Assembly (NCBI GenBank): GCA_035552275.1
Contig: DASZLR010000173.1
Coordinates: 1 to 58,205 of the forward strand
DNA length: 58,205 bases
Direction: 5' to 3'
DNA from: DASVLX01 sp035552275
GTDB taxonomy: Bacteria > Actinomycetota > Actinomycetes > Mycobacteriales > Pseudonocardiaceae
This document shows, piece by piece, positions 44,802 through 53,316 of the stretch. The notes under the pieces are model-generated. The model was not told where the DNA came from. It did no database searches and saw nothing but the letters and a program-made list of their open reading frames with translations. Within the stretch, counting starts at the first letter, position 1, and each line of letters begins with the position of its first letter. Position numbers and translations under genes: made by a program.

Positions 44802-45805
44802 TTGCGAACCGCTCCTGCGCTGGTGTGGGTGGTAAGCGGGACATAGGCGGCGGCCGCGTCGGTCTCGGCGACCCGCTCGGCGTGCACATCCGCCGACGAG
44901 CGCAACGAGACGCCCGCCTCGGCGAGATCGCCGGCGATGGCCGCGACCAGTTCGGACGTCGCCGGCAGCAGCGGCAGCCGGGGATCACCGACGTCCAGGC
45001 CGCACAGCCGGAGGCCGATCTTGCTGAAAACCACCCCGCCGACCCGGCTGAACGCGCGCAGCACCGGCAGCATCGCGCAGTGCAGCTCCCGCGCGCCGGT
45101 GACATCGCCGGCCTCGTAGGCGTCCAGCATCGCGGCGATCCGATCACCGACGACGTGTCCGATGACGCTGACGCAGCCGACCGCGCCGACCGACAGCCAG
45201 GGCAGGTTGAGCGCGTCATCGCCGGAGTAGTAGACCAGATCGGTGTCCGCGATGACCTGGCTGCCGGCGAGCAGGTCGCCCTTGGCGTCCTTGACGGCCA
45301 GGATGCGCGGATGCTCGGCGAGCCGGCGCAGCGTGTCGACCTCGATCGGCACCACCGAGCGGGGTGGGATGTCGTAGAGCATCACCGGCAGGTCGGTGCT
45401 GTCGGCGATGGTGCTGAAGTGCGCCAGCAGACCGGCCTGGGTGGGCCGGGAGTAGTACGGGGTGACCAGCAGCAGGCCGTGCGCGCCGGCGTCCTGCGCC
45501 TCATGGGCGAGGTGCACGCTGTGCGCGGTGTCGTAGGTGCCGGCGCCGGCGATCACCGTGGCCCGATCCCCGACCGCCTCGACCACGGCCCCGATCAGCG
45601 CGGCCTTCTCCTTGTCGGTGGTGGTCGGCGACTCGCCGGTGGTGCCGTTGAGGACCAGACCGTCGTTGCCCGCCGCGACCAGGCGGTGCGCCAGTTCGCC
45701 GGCCTTGTCCAGGTCCACCGAGCCGTCCGCACCGAACGGAGTGACCATGGCGGTGAGCACGCGACCAAACGGCCGGCCGGGCGCGGCGCTGGGACAGGCA
45801 GTCAT
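44798..45805 (-). CDS. dapA: 4-hydroxy-tetrahydrodipicolinate synthase
   Basis: 335 aa TIM-barrel aldolase condensing pyruvate with aspartate semialdehyde for diaminopimelate and lysine. NGTTGESPTTTDKEK near the N-terminus, YDIPPRSV with the catalytic Tyr, and the Schiff-base Lys in LAVKDAKGDL. The C-terminus runs about 25 residues beyond the usual end. ATG 45805 has a weak ribosome site. Confidence 0.95.
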   Translation of the reverse strand: MTACPSAAPGRPFGRVLTAMVTPFGADGSVDLDKAGELAHRLVAAGNDGLVLNGTTGESPTTTDKEKAALIGAVVEAVGDRATVIAGAGTYDTAHSVHLAHEAQDAGAHGLLLVTPYYSRPTQAGLLAHFSTIADSTDLPVMLYDIPPRSVVPIEVDTLRRLAEHPRILAVKDAKGDLLAGSQVIADTDLVYYSGDDALNLPWLSVGAVGCVSVIGHVVGDRIAAMLDAYEAGDVTGARELHCAMLPVLRAFSRVGGVVFSKIGLRLCGLDVGDPRLPLLPATSELVAAIAGDLAEAGVSLRSSADVHAERVAETDAAAAYVPLTTHTSAGAVRK

Positions 45806-45990
45806 GACAGTGACGCTACCTGGTGTTCCAGCCCCGTTCGCGTCATATCCCGAGATGATAGCGGGCGCCGAGAAATCTCCGGTTCCTCCTGGTTCGCGCC
45901 GCCGTCCTGGCGGCCGGATCCGGTGATCGCGCACTGTTTTCCGGCGGTCGGATGCCCTTAGGCTGTCCGGTGGAACCCAAGGAGGACACC

Positions 45991-46500
45991 ATGGCCAGCG
46001 GCCGCCGACCGAATGTCCGCGTGACGACCGTCGCGGCGGTGCTGGGCGTGGTCCCGGCGCTGTACGAGGCGGTTCTCCGGGTCGTGTTGCGGGTGGCGCT
46101 GCGCCGGTTGAAGGCCGGCGACCCCGAACTGGTACTTCGGCTGATGTCCGGGGACGTTCGGTTCCGGTTTCCCGGACACAGCTCGTGGGCGGCGGACGTG
46201 CGCGGGCGGGACGAGGTGGCGCGGTGGTTGCGGCGCTTCGTCGACATCGGCATGCGGCTGGATGTGGACGACATCATCGTCAGCGGGCCGCCGTGGGCGA
46301 ACCGGGTGTGCGTGCGGTTCACCGACTACTGCAACGACGAGACCGGGAAACTGATCTACCTCAACCGGGGCACCATCGTGGCCAGGGTCCGATGGGGACG
46401 GGTGGTCCGCTACGAGATCTTCGTGGACACCGAGAAGGTCACCGACCTGGACAACTACCTCGCCGCGCACACCCCGATCTCGCAGCCATCCCAGAGATAA
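45991..46500 (+). CDS. NTF2-like (SnoaL-type) protein
   Basis: 169 aa from ATG 45991 behind AAGGAGG. Cone-fold pattern: ALRRLKAGDPELVLRLMSGDVRFRFPGHSSW, then RGRDEVARWLRRF and VRFTDYC...GTIVARVRWGRVVRYEIFVDTEKV (in parts). Hydrophobic N-terminal stretch VAAVLGVVPALYEAVLRVVL may anchor it to the membrane. Ligand or activity unknown. Confidence 0.75.
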   Translation: MASGRRPNVRVTTVAAVLGVVPALYEAVLRVVLRVALRRLKAGDPELVLRLMSGDVRFRFPGHSSWAADVRGRDEVARWLRRFVDIGMRLDVDDIIVSGPPWANRVCVRFTDYCNDETGKLIYLNRGTIVARVRWGRVVRYEIFVDTEKVTDLDNYLAAHTPISQPSQR

Positions 46501-46501
46501 G

Positions 46502-46538
46502 AAAAACCCGGTCCCTTGCCGAAGCAGGAGTACCGGGT
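46502..46538 (-). terminator. intrinsic terminator with UUCG loop, copy 1
   Basis: Read on the minus strand: stem ACCCGGT/ACCGGGT (46538-46532 with 46512-46506), an inner GC-rich stem with one mismatch around a TTCG tetraloop, then a run of T (46506-46502). Stops transcripts coming from the NYN gene. Duplicated at 46600. Confidence 0.75.
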
Positions 46539-46599
46539 GGGTTGGCGTCAGTGTGCCACGGCCCGGACCGCGTCCGTCCAGAGGGGTGGTTCGGGCATT

Positions 46600-46637
46600 A
46601 AAAAACCCGGCCCTCCGCCGAAGCGAAAGTACCGGGT
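46600..46637 (-). terminator. intrinsic terminator with UUCG loop, copy 2
   Basis: Minus strand: outer stem ACCCGG/CCGGGT, inner stem CTTTCGC/GCGGAGG (with G:U pairs) around TTCG, then six T (46605-46600). About 75 percent identical to copy 1 over roughly 60 bases that also include the right flank (consensus GTGCCACRG/CTGCCACAGG), so the two arose by duplication. This copy is met first by transcripts from the NYN gene. Confidence 0.8.
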
Positions 46638-46695
46638 GGGGTGTCGATAGTCTGCCACAGGCTGGAGGTCACCGTCAAACCGGCTCGGGACTCAG

Positions 46696-47475
46696 TCACC
46701 ATCCAGGTGGCTTGACGTGACTACCCACGACATCCGGCAACTGGTGGCCGACAAGGTCGGCTGCTTTGAGTCGTCGCCACCAGTGTGAGCCGGCGCCGCC
46801 ATCGGTGTCACCTCGGAGGCCATCCGAGGTTCGGTTCGCACGCGGATTGATGGTGGCTACCGGCACATGGCGGCGTGCCTCCGCCAAGGGGAACTGCAGA
46901 TCACTGTCATTGGAGAGCACCATCGCCGCGTCGATCCGCTGGGTCAGCACGTCAATCAGCAGGTGGCTGGCAACGTTGACGTCAGTCCCTTTCTCCTCGA
47001 ACGTCGTCACCGCGACCAGGAGCTCGGCCTGCCCACTCGGTCCTGTGACTTCCTCAGCGGGCAGCCAACCCGGCAGGTTGTCCGCGCCAGGAGAGCAGAC
47101 TCGGCCACGTGACTTGCTGTTCGGGTCAACGAGAACCCCCCGCTGCACGCGTGGCCGGTAGATGCCCTCGGCGACTGCCACCGAGTCGTTGTGATGACAC
47201 AACGCATTGACGTAGGTCTGCTGGTCCGCCAGCGAACTTGGATCGCCCTTGCGGTCGCGGAAGGCGGTGCAGTAAACCAACCTCTCAAGGCGGGCGTTGG
47301 GCCATATTCGCGGGTTGATCAGGTCCATGGCGAGCCCGGCGAGGTCGAGCCAGCGCCAACCCGCTGTTCCCCGCCCGCACAGCGATCGGCCGCCGTAGTA
47401 CACATTGAACGCGTCCACGTAGACGCCAACGCGGGTTGTTGCGGAAACTTGTTGAGTAGCAAGCAAAGTGGCCAT
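46696..47475 (-). CDS. NYN-domain (PIN-like) putative ribonuclease
   Basis: 259 aa from ATG 47475. NYN landmarks: VGVYVDAFNVYYGG near residues 16-29, KGTDVNVASHLLIDVL with the conserved KGxDxxL-like motif, and MVLSNDSDLQFPL. The acidic residues Asp-Asn and NDSD fit the metal site of PIN-like RNases. GC is lower than in the neighbours, which suggests acquisition. Ends about 60 bases before tandem terminators. Target RNA unknown. Confidence 0.82.
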   Translation of the reverse strand: MATLLATQQVSATTRVGVYVDAFNVYYGGRSLCGRGTAGWRWLDLAGLAMDLINPRIWPNARLERLVYCTAFRDRKGDPSSLADQQTYVNALCHHNDSVAVAEGIYRPRVQRGVLVDPNSKSRGRVCSPGADNLPGWLPAEEVTGPSGQAELLVAVTTFEEKGTDVNVASHLLIDVLTQRIDAAMVLSNDSDLQFPLAEARRHVPVATINPRANRTSDGLRGDTDGGAGSHWWRRLKAADLVGHQLPDVVGSHVKPPGW

Positions 47476-47539
47476 CAGGCCAGCGTACCGAAGGTCCACG
47501 ATGGACCACCGCCGCGCTAAAAGGGGGTGAAAAGCTCCG

Positions 47540-48166
47540 TCAGAAGCCCCGTTTGAGCCCTTTGACCGCCGAGACGGATTCCGGCTCGCCGTCGAACTCG
47601 ATCCGCACCGCATCGCGGCCGAATGCGAACAGCAGCAGCTCACCGGGTTCGCCATTCAGGGTCACCGTGCCGGGGCCCTGCTTGGCAGGCGCCTCGGTGC
47701 CGTCCGGTCGCCGGAGCACCACGCCGACCGGGCTGCGCCGGAAGCTCAGCCGACTCATTCCGCGCGCCGTTCGCCACGCCATCGCGTCCCTGGCCGGGTC
47801 CGCCGGCCGGGGCTGCCAGTCCGGCTGAGCCCGGCGAACGTCCTCATGGTGGACGAAGAACTCCGCCGAGTTGACCTGCTCGCCCAGTGCCCGCAGAGAC
47901 AGCGGCGACCAGCGCGGCGGCCCGGTACGCACCAACTCGACCAGCTCGTCCCAGGGCTTGGCAGCGAACTCGCCCTGCACCTTCGCGGTGTGCGGGGCGA
48001 ACGACTTGAGGGCGACGCCGGGCAGCGTATCCGGCCGCCGGTCCCGCACCACCAGATGCGCCGCGAGATCGCGCGTTGACCAGCCGGTGCACAGGGTCGG
48101 CGCATCCGGGCCGACCTCGGCAAATAGATCGCACAACGCATTTCGCTCGTCCACCGCGACACCCAT
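47540..48166 (-). CDS. TIGR03085-type metal-binding protein (DinB/MDMPI fold)
   Basis: 208 aa from ATG 48166. VDERNALCDLFAEVGPDAPTLCTGW and RDLAAHLVVRDRRPD follow the mycothiol-maleylpyruvate isomerase-like N-terminal pattern of TIGR03085; EFFVHHEDVRRAQPDW gives further His ligands. Often linked to mycothiol or other thiol chemistry in actinobacteria. Eleven bases after the ACT-domain gene stop. Function not proven. Confidence 0.8.
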   Translation of the reverse strand: MGVAVDERNALCDLFAEVGPDAPTLCTGWSTRDLAAHLVVRDRRPDTLPGVALKSFAPHTAKVQGEFAAKPWDELVELVRTGPPRWSPLSLRALGEQVNSAEFFVHHEDVRRAQPDWQPRPADPARDAMAWRTARGMSRLSFRRSPVGVVLRRPDGTEAPAKQGPGTVTLNGEPGELLLFAFGRDAVRIEFDGEPESVSAVKGLKRGF

Positions 48167-48176
48167 GGCCGTTATC

Positions 48177-48566
48177 TTAGGCGACCTCGTGTCCAGCCGT
48201 GCGCAGCGCCGTGATCGCCCGACCAAGATCAGCGTCCTTGACGAGCAGATGATCGGTGTCGAATGTGGACAGTGCGAACAGCGGCACGCCGGCGGCGGCC
48301 AGTTCTCCGGTCAGCGCCGCCATGATCCCGGACAGGGTGAACGCCAGCGGCCCGCGCACGGTGAGCAGCCGCCAGCCCGGTTCGGCCCGCTCCGACTCGA
48401 TCCGGGCCAAGGCCTCGGCCGGGGCGACCACCGACAGCTCCTCGGTCGTCCGGGTCACCGACACCAGACCCGAGGCACGCCAGATCGAATCAGGCACCGA
48501 ATCCGCCGAACCCAGCCGAGCGACGGTGTACTCCCCCGGCATGACCACCAGGGTCAGTTTGCGCAC
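48177..48566 (-). CDS. ACT-domain protein
   Basis: 129 aa: two ACT-like beta-alpha repeats, the second with GIMAALTGELAAAGVPLFALSTFDTDHLLV, the CASTOR/ACT pattern of amino-acid sensing. GTG start three bases after the thyX stop. May sense an amino acid; ligand unknown. Confidence 0.8.
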   Translation of the reverse strand: MRKLTLVVMPGEYTVARLGSADSVPDSIWRASGLVSVTRTTEELSVVAPAEALARIESERAEPGWRLLTVRGPLAFTLSGIMAALTGELAAAGVPLFALSTFDTDHLLVKDADLGRAITALRTAGHEVA

Positions 48567-48569
48567 GGC

Positions 48570-49322
48570 TCAGCCTTCGGCGACGAACGGGCTGGCCGCG
48601 ATCTCGGCGCCGTCCGGCAACGCGGAAATGGTGAAGTCGTCGAACACGCTGGGAGCGGCCTTCTGCAACTGGCGCAGACATTCCACCGCCAACTGGCGAA
48701 TTTCCACGTCGGCGTGCTCGCTGGCGCGCATCGCGATGAAATGCCGCCAGGCCCGATAGTTTCCGGTCACCACGATGCGGGTTTCGGTGGCGTTGGGCAG
48801 CACCGCCCGCGCCGCCTGCCGGGCCTGCTTGCGGCGCGCGGTCGCGTTGGGCTCGTCCGCGAACCGCTTTTCCAGGCCCGCCAACAATTCCGTGTACGCG
48901 GCCACGCTGGCTTCCGCCGCGGCCAGGAACTTCTCGTGCAGCTCGGGATCGGCCGCGATGACATCCGGTTCGACCATGGCCGCGTTGCGCTCCGGCACGT
49001 ACCGCTGGGACAGCTGCGAGTAGGAGAAATGTCGGTGCCGGATCAACTCGTGGGTGAGCGATCGGGAAATCCCGCTGATGTAGAAGGTGACCGAGCCGTG
49101 CTCCAGCACGGACAGGTGGCCGACCTCGAGAATGTGCCGGAGATAGCCGGCGTTGGTCGCGGTGGCCGGATTGGGCTTGCGCCAGGACTGGTAGCAGGCC
49201 CGGCCGGCGAACTCGGCCAGCGCCTGTCCACCCTCGGCGTCCGTGCTCCACGGCACGTCGGGAGGCGGCAGAAACTCCGTCTTGGCGATCAGCACGACGC
49301 TCGGCGACACCGTCTCGGTCAT
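48570..49322 (-). CDS. thyX: flavin-dependent thymidylate synthase ThyX
   Basis: 250 aa. The signature RHRHFSYSQLSQR is at residues 95-107; LEHGSVTFYISGISRS and NYRAWRHFIAMRAS are also family traits. Makes dTMP with FAD and methylenetetrahydrofolate. The dapB-thyX-dapA neighbourhood is conserved in actinobacteria, though here extra genes separate dapB from thyX. Confidence 0.96.
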   Translation of the reverse strand: MTETVSPSVVLIAKTEFLPPPDVPWSTDAEGGQALAEFAGRACYQSWRKPNPATATNAGYLRHILEVGHLSVLEHGSVTFYISGISRSLTHELIRHRHFSYSQLSQRYVPERNAAMVEPDVIAADPELHEKFLAAAEASVAAYTELLAGLEKRFADEPNATARRKQARQAARAVLPNATETRIVVTGNYRAWRHFIAMRASEHADVEIRQLAVECLRQLQKAAPSVFDDFTISALPDGAEIAASPFVAEG

Positions 49323-49384
49323 GGCAAGCAGGGTAACCGCCGGGCCCGACAGGACCAGGTAGACACCGCGATGACACTACCTTC

Positions 49385-49455
49385 GCGTCATCCTGCGTCA
49401 GACTGACGCAGGATGACGCTTGACTGGCGTCAATTCCGACGTCATGATGGCGTCA
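49385..49455 (+). promoter_or_regulatory. GCGTCA operator array and leaderless promoter of the RHH operon
   Basis: A perfect 35-bp inverted repeat (17-bp arms 49385-49401 and 49403-49419) contains four GCGTCA/TGACGC half-sites. Further copies lie at 49427 (GCGTCA), 49439 (ACGTCA) and 49450 (GCGTCA), spaced 10-13 bp, about one helical turn. A promoter fits inside: TTGACT (49420-49425), 17 bases, CATGAT (49443-49448), with transcription expected to start at the A of the ATG (49455). No ribosome site is present, so the mRNA is probably leaderless. The last half-site touches the start codon. Confidence 0.8.
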
Positions 49456-50024
49456 TGGAACTGAGCCCCTATGTCTCCGCGCTGCGGGACAACCTGACGG
49501 CCGCCGCGGCCGCCGGTGATGAGCAGACCAGGAACGCGGGTCGGGTGCTGGCGGCAACCATGGAGCCCGCCGCCCGCCTGGCGATCATGAACGCGCTGTC
49601 CGACCTGGCCGCCGAGGTCACTCTGGCCCTTGAGGACCGGGTGGTCGAGGTCCGGCTGGACGGCCAGGACGTGCAGGTCGTGGTGACCGGCACGCCCGCC
49701 GAACACGAACCGGCCCCCGATCCGCCGCCGACCGGCGCCGAGGGCGACATCAGCCGGATCACCGTCCGGCTGTTCGAGGAACTCAAGTCGCGGGCCGAGC
49801 AGGCGGCGTCGTCCCAGGGCGTGTCGCTGAACTCGTTCATCTCGCAGGCCGTGCAGGGCGCGCTGTCCGGCCGCGGCCCAGGCCGCAACCGCGGCGGCTG
49901 GCAGGGCGGCGGCCAGTGGGGGAACTGGTCGGGCGGTTGGGACGGCTCCGGCTCTGACGCCGGACGCCACCACGGTCAGGGCCGGGGCGGGTCGTCCCGG
50001 GTGCAGGGCTGGGTTGAGGGCTGA
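49455..50024 (+). CDS. ribbon-helix-helix (CopG/HicB-like) DNA-binding protein
   Basis: 189 aa from ATG 49455. N-terminal helical region (VSALRDNLTAAAAAGDEQTRNAG...LEDRVVEVRLDGQDVQVVV in parts) resembles small HicB-type antitoxins. Residues about 98-136 form a ribbon-helix-helix (ISRITVRLFEELKSRAEQ, SLNSFISQAV). The C-terminal 50 residues are Gly/Arg/Trp-rich. Probably binds the operator array that overlaps its own start. Operon with the DUF4097 gene 14 bases downstream. Confidence 0.82.
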   Translation: MELSPYVSALRDNLTAAAAAGDEQTRNAGRVLAATMEPAARLAIMNALSDLAAEVTLALEDRVVEVRLDGQDVQVVVTGTPAEHEPAPDPPPTGAEGDISRITVRLFEELKSRAEQAASSQGVSLNSFISQAVQGALSGRGPGRNRGGWQGGGQWGNWSGGWDGSGSDAGRHHGQGRGGSSRVQGWVEG

Positions 50025-50038
50025 AAGGGGAGGGTGAG

Positions 50039-50959
50039 GTGCCAACCATCATGAGCGACTACGACGAGGCCGCGAGCGCGGACACCGAGCAGGCGGTCCA
50101 GCGGCAGAACTTCGATGTGCGCGGCCCGGTGGAGATCGACCTGTCGATCATCACCGGTCAGGTGACGATCAATCTGGTCGAGGAACCGGGTGCCACCGTT
50201 GAGGTTCGGCATGACCCGCGAGCCGAGGGCGGCTGGTTCCAGAACCTGGGCGGCTGGCTGAACTGGCTCGGCGAGCAGTTCGGCGAGGAGGCCACCGGCG
50301 AGGGCCCTGCCGACGCGGTGCGGGACACCAAGATCGAGCTGGTCGAGGGGCGGCTGACGGTCCACGGGCCCAGGGGCCGGCTGCGGATGGTGCCGCTCGC
50401 GGTCACCGTGCGCGCCCCGGCCGGCTCGAATCTGAACCTGCGCAGCGGATCGGCGCACATCGCGGTGACCGGCCCGGCCGGGCGGGTCAACGTGTCGTCC
50501 GGCTCGGCGGAGATCGCGCTGGACCGGGCGGACGGCCCGGCCGACATCAAGGCCGGCTCGGGCGCACTGCGGCTGGGTCCGATGCTGGGCGGGCTGCGGG
50601 CTCGCAGCGGCAGCGGCGAGATCGAGGTCTCCTCGGTCGGCGGCCCGACCGTGCTGGTCACCGGCAGTGGCGACGTCTGGCTGGGCGCGGTGCAGGCCGA
50701 TGTCAAGGCGCGCACCGGCAGCGGCGACCTGACCGTGGCCGACGCCGCCTGCGGCGACGTCGAGCTGGTCACCGGATCGGGTGACATCCGGGTCGGCGTG
50801 CGGCCGGGCAGGACCGCGCGGGTCGAGCTGGTGTCCGGCTCCGGCCAGGCGCGGAGCGACCTGAAGCTGTCCGACCAGCCGCCCAGCGGCGACAGCGCGC
50901 TGAAAGTGCGCGGCCGCACCGGTTCCGGCGCTGCCGTGGTAACGGCGGCGGTCGGTTAG
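50039..50959 (+). CDS. DUF4097 beta-solenoid protein
   Basis: 306 aa. Repeats of the form SGSGEIEVSSVGGPTVLVTGSGDVW, spaced about 20 residues, predict a right-handed beta solenoid (DUF4097/DUF4098 adhesin-like). The N-terminal part QNFDVRGPVEIDLSIITGQVTINL follows the same plan. No signal peptide. GTG 50039 lies behind GGGGAGGGTGAG; ATG 50051 is an alternative. RHH plus DUF4097 pairs recur in actinomycetes; function unknown. Confidence 0.82.
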   Translation: MPTIMSDYDEAASADTEQAVQRQNFDVRGPVEIDLSIITGQVTINLVEEPGATVEVRHDPRAEGGWFQNLGGWLNWLGEQFGEEATGEGPADAVRDTKIELVEGRLTVHGPRGRLRMVPLAVTVRAPAGSNLNLRSGSAHIAVTGPAGRVNVSSGSAEIALDRADGPADIKAGSGALRLGPMLGGLRARSGSGEIEVSSVGGPTVLVTGSGDVWLGAVQADVKARTGSGDLTVADAACGDVELVTGSGDIRVGVRPGRTARVELVSGSGQARSDLKLSDQPPSGDSALKVRGRTGSGAAVVTAAVG

Positions 50960-52170
50960 CCGAGAATCCGGGTGAGTGCGGCGGCGAGGTCGCCGCGCTC
51001 ACCCACGATCACGTCGGCCAGCCCGAGCCAGTCGGCCATGGACCGCAGTTCGGCGGCCAGTTCGACGGCCACCCGGCCGAGATCCGCGCCCGGTTCGGCG
51101 AACGCGCCGGGCACTCGCAACGCTCCAGCCGCCCGGTCGGCCTTGAGGTCGACCCGTGCGACGATCGCTTCATCCAGCAGGAACGGGAACACGTAGTACC
51201 CGTGCACCCGTTTGTGCTCGGGCACGTAGATCTCGATCCGGTAGTCGAAGTCGAACAGCCGGGTGGCCCGGTCGCGATGCCAGACCAGCGGATCGAACGG
51301 GCACAGCAGCGCCCTCGTCCGGATCCGCCGCGGGATGCGGGCCTCCGCGTGCAGATAGGCCGGCGAGCGCCAGCCGCGCACCTCGACCGGCCGCAGCACG
51401 CCCAGCTCGACCAGTTCGGCGACGGCGGTTCGGTTGGCCCGCACCGGCAGCCGGTAGTAGTCCCGCAGGTCGGCCTCGGTGGCCACGCCCAGTGCGATCG
51501 CCGCGCGGCGCACCAGTTCCCGGAACGCGTCGGCGTCGTCCATCCGCGCACCGTGCACGTCGGTCGGCAGCACTCGCTCGCTCAGGTCGTACTGCCGCTC
51601 GAAGCCGCGCCGGCCGCCGACGCTCAGCTCACCGGTGGCGAACAGGAACTCGCAGGTCTTCTTGACTTCCGAGCGATCCCACCAGGTTCCCTTGGCCCGC
51701 TCGGTTTCCAGCCCCAGCTCGCGTTCCACCGCGCCCGCGCTGATCGGTCCCAGTTCCTTGACCGCCGTCAGCACGTCGTTGACCAGGCCGGGATGGGTGC
51801 GCACCGCCTGCCAGTGCCGGCCCGCCGGATCCGCGAACTGCCGCATCCGCCAACGGAACAACGGCCAGTCGGCCACCGGAATCAGGCTGGCCATGTGCGC
51901 CCAGTACTCCACCAACTGCCGGGGCCGACGCGCGCTGTGCGTCCACGCGGCGTCGTCCACCAGCGCGGTCGGGTAGCCGCCGAGCCGGCTGAACAACGGC
52001 ATGTAGTGCGCCCGGACCGCGACGTTCACCGAGTCCAACTGGATCACCTGCACCCGGGACAGCGCCTTGGCCAGGTGCCGGCGAGTCGGCTCGCCGGTCG
52101 GCCTCGGGTCAGCGAAACCCTGCGCGGCCAGCGCGATACGCCCAGCGGTCGCGGCGGTCAACATCTGCAC
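50956..52170 (-). CDS. winged-helix DNA glycosylase, YcaQ/AlkX-like
   Basis: 404 aa HTH_42-family protein. VIQLDSVNVAVRAHYMPLFSRLG near residues 42-64 has the Q-x-D motif (Gln44, Asp46) of YcaQ-type enzymes rather than the QxQ of AlkZ. Later LCPFDPLVWHRDRATRLFDFDYRIE and YVFPFLLDEAIVARVDLK are family traits. YcaQ opens DNA interstrand crosslinks. GTG 52170 or ATG 52164 may start it. Overlaps the end of the DUF4097 gene by four bases. Confidence 0.85.
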   Translation of the reverse strand: MQMLTAATAGRIALAAQGFADPRPTGEPTRRHLAKALSRVQVIQLDSVNVAVRAHYMPLFSRLGGYPTALVDDAAWTHSARRPRQLVEYWAHMASLIPVADWPLFRWRMRQFADPAGRHWQAVRTHPGLVNDVLTAVKELGPISAGAVERELGLETERAKGTWWDRSEVKKTCEFLFATGELSVGGRRGFERQYDLSERVLPTDVHGARMDDADAFRELVRRAAIALGVATEADLRDYYRLPVRANRTAVAELVELGVLRPVEVRGWRSPAYLHAEARIPRRIRTRALLCPFDPLVWHRDRATRLFDFDYRIEIYVPEHKRVHGYYVFPFLLDEAIVARVDLKADRAAGALRVPGAFAEPGADLGRVAVELAAELRSMADWLGLADVIVGERGDLAAALTRILG

Positions 52171-52185
52171 ACCTGGATGGTGCCA

Positions 52186-53316
52186 TCAGGCACCGACAGC
52201 CACCCGGAACACCGCCGCGGCCTCCTCGATATCGGCCATCGTGGTGAGCAGTCGCGGCAACTGCCCAACCGGCTGCGCGGGCTCGGCGGCGCGCAGCGGG
52301 TCGGCGTTGCACGCCGCGATGTTGCGCCAGGCGATCGCCGTCTCGTCCGACAGCGGCCGCACGATCACCGGTGGCGCGCCAGCGAAACCGGCGTCGGGCG
52401 CGACCGGCGAGATCGTGCCGGCGGCCAGTTCGGCCAGCGCGTCCGACACCGGCAGCGGCGCGGCCAGCGACACCCGAACGGTGAACGCCTGATCGGTGTA
52501 GCGCCGGACGGCCTCGGCGTACAGCGGATCGGCCGCCACCGCGAACGGGTCGGGCGGTCGCGGCACGCTCCAGTTCCCGGTCGCCGGCTGGCCGGGTCGG
52601 GCCAGCCGGGCCATCTCGGTGGCCTGCGCCGCCAGATGCGCCCGAAATCCGGGCCCGACCCGGACCGGGAGCAGCCCCACCGACAGCACGGCCGGAAACC
52701 GGGCCAGCTCGGTCCACAGTGGACTCCACGATCGCGGGTTCGGGCGCAGCGGAGTCACCGCGGCCAGCCAGGGTTCGCGCGCGTCGCCGCGGGTGGACCG
52801 GGCCACGGTGAGCCGCTTGTGGATCTCGACCAGGCCGCGCGGATCGGGCGTGAACGGCTCCAGCGCCCGCCGCAGCTCATCGGCGGACTCCACCGGCTCG
52901 GTGCGCATCGGCCGCGCCGCGCCGGACAGCCGAGCCCGCAGGTCGGCCGCGAGGTCCACCGCCGCGAGCTGTTCCGGAGCGGACACCCGCACGACGAGAA
53001 AACGACCCGCCGGCTCGGTGAGCCGGCGCAACTCGATGGTCGCGCCGGAGGTGACACCGAGTTGCCACAGGGCCCGCACCGACGGCGTGATGTCCGGCGC
53101 CGGCTCGGCGGCCGGGTACAGGTGCACGCCGCCGTGCACGTCCCTGGCCTGCACCACGGTCCCGGCCGTGCCGGAGAACTCGTTGTGCGCCAAGCCTTCC
53201 GGCGTGGGCTGTGCCGAGACGGCGGCCGGATCGGCGACCAGCCGCAGCGCGGCCCATGCCCACCAGTTGCCCGCCGCCCCGGCGGTGATGATGCCGGCGG
53301 TCATCGTGTCGGTCAC
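52186..53316 (-). CDS. hypothetical protein with NEFSGTAG...RDVHGGVHLY motif
   Basis: 376 aa; GTG 53316 overlaps the stop of the upstream membrane gene (GTGA), so the pair is coupled. A weakly hydrophobic N-terminus (GIITAGAAGNWWAWAALRL) is followed at about residues 45-68 by HNEFSGTAGTVVQARDVHGG and VHLYP, a motif I know from actinobacterial proteins linked to multi-gene conflict systems. The rest (residues 90-376) is a mixed alpha/beta region I do not recognise. Confidence 0.75.
   Translation of the reverse strand: MTDTMTAGIITAGAAGNWWAWAALRLVADPAAVSAQPTPEGLAHNEFSGTAGTVVQARDVHGGVHLYPAAEPAPDITPSVRALWQLGVTSGATIELRRLTEPAGRFLVVRVSAPEQLAAVDLAADLRARLSGAARPMRTEPVESADELRRALEPFTPDPRGLVEIHKRLTVARSTRGDAREPWLAAVTPLRPNPRSWSPLWTELARFPAVLSVGLLPVRVGPGFRAHLAAQATEMARLARPGQPATGNWSVPRPPDPFAVAADPLYAEAVRRYTDQAFTVRVSLAAPLPVSDALAELAAGTISPVAPDAGFAGAPPVIVRPLSDETAIAWRNIAACNADPLRAAEPAQPVGQLPRLLTTMADIEEAAAVFRVAVGA

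Noticed and set aside
43572..44846. 424-aa plus-strand frame antisense to RNase J
   Set aside because: Shadow of rnj, whose catalytic motifs are intact on the other strand.
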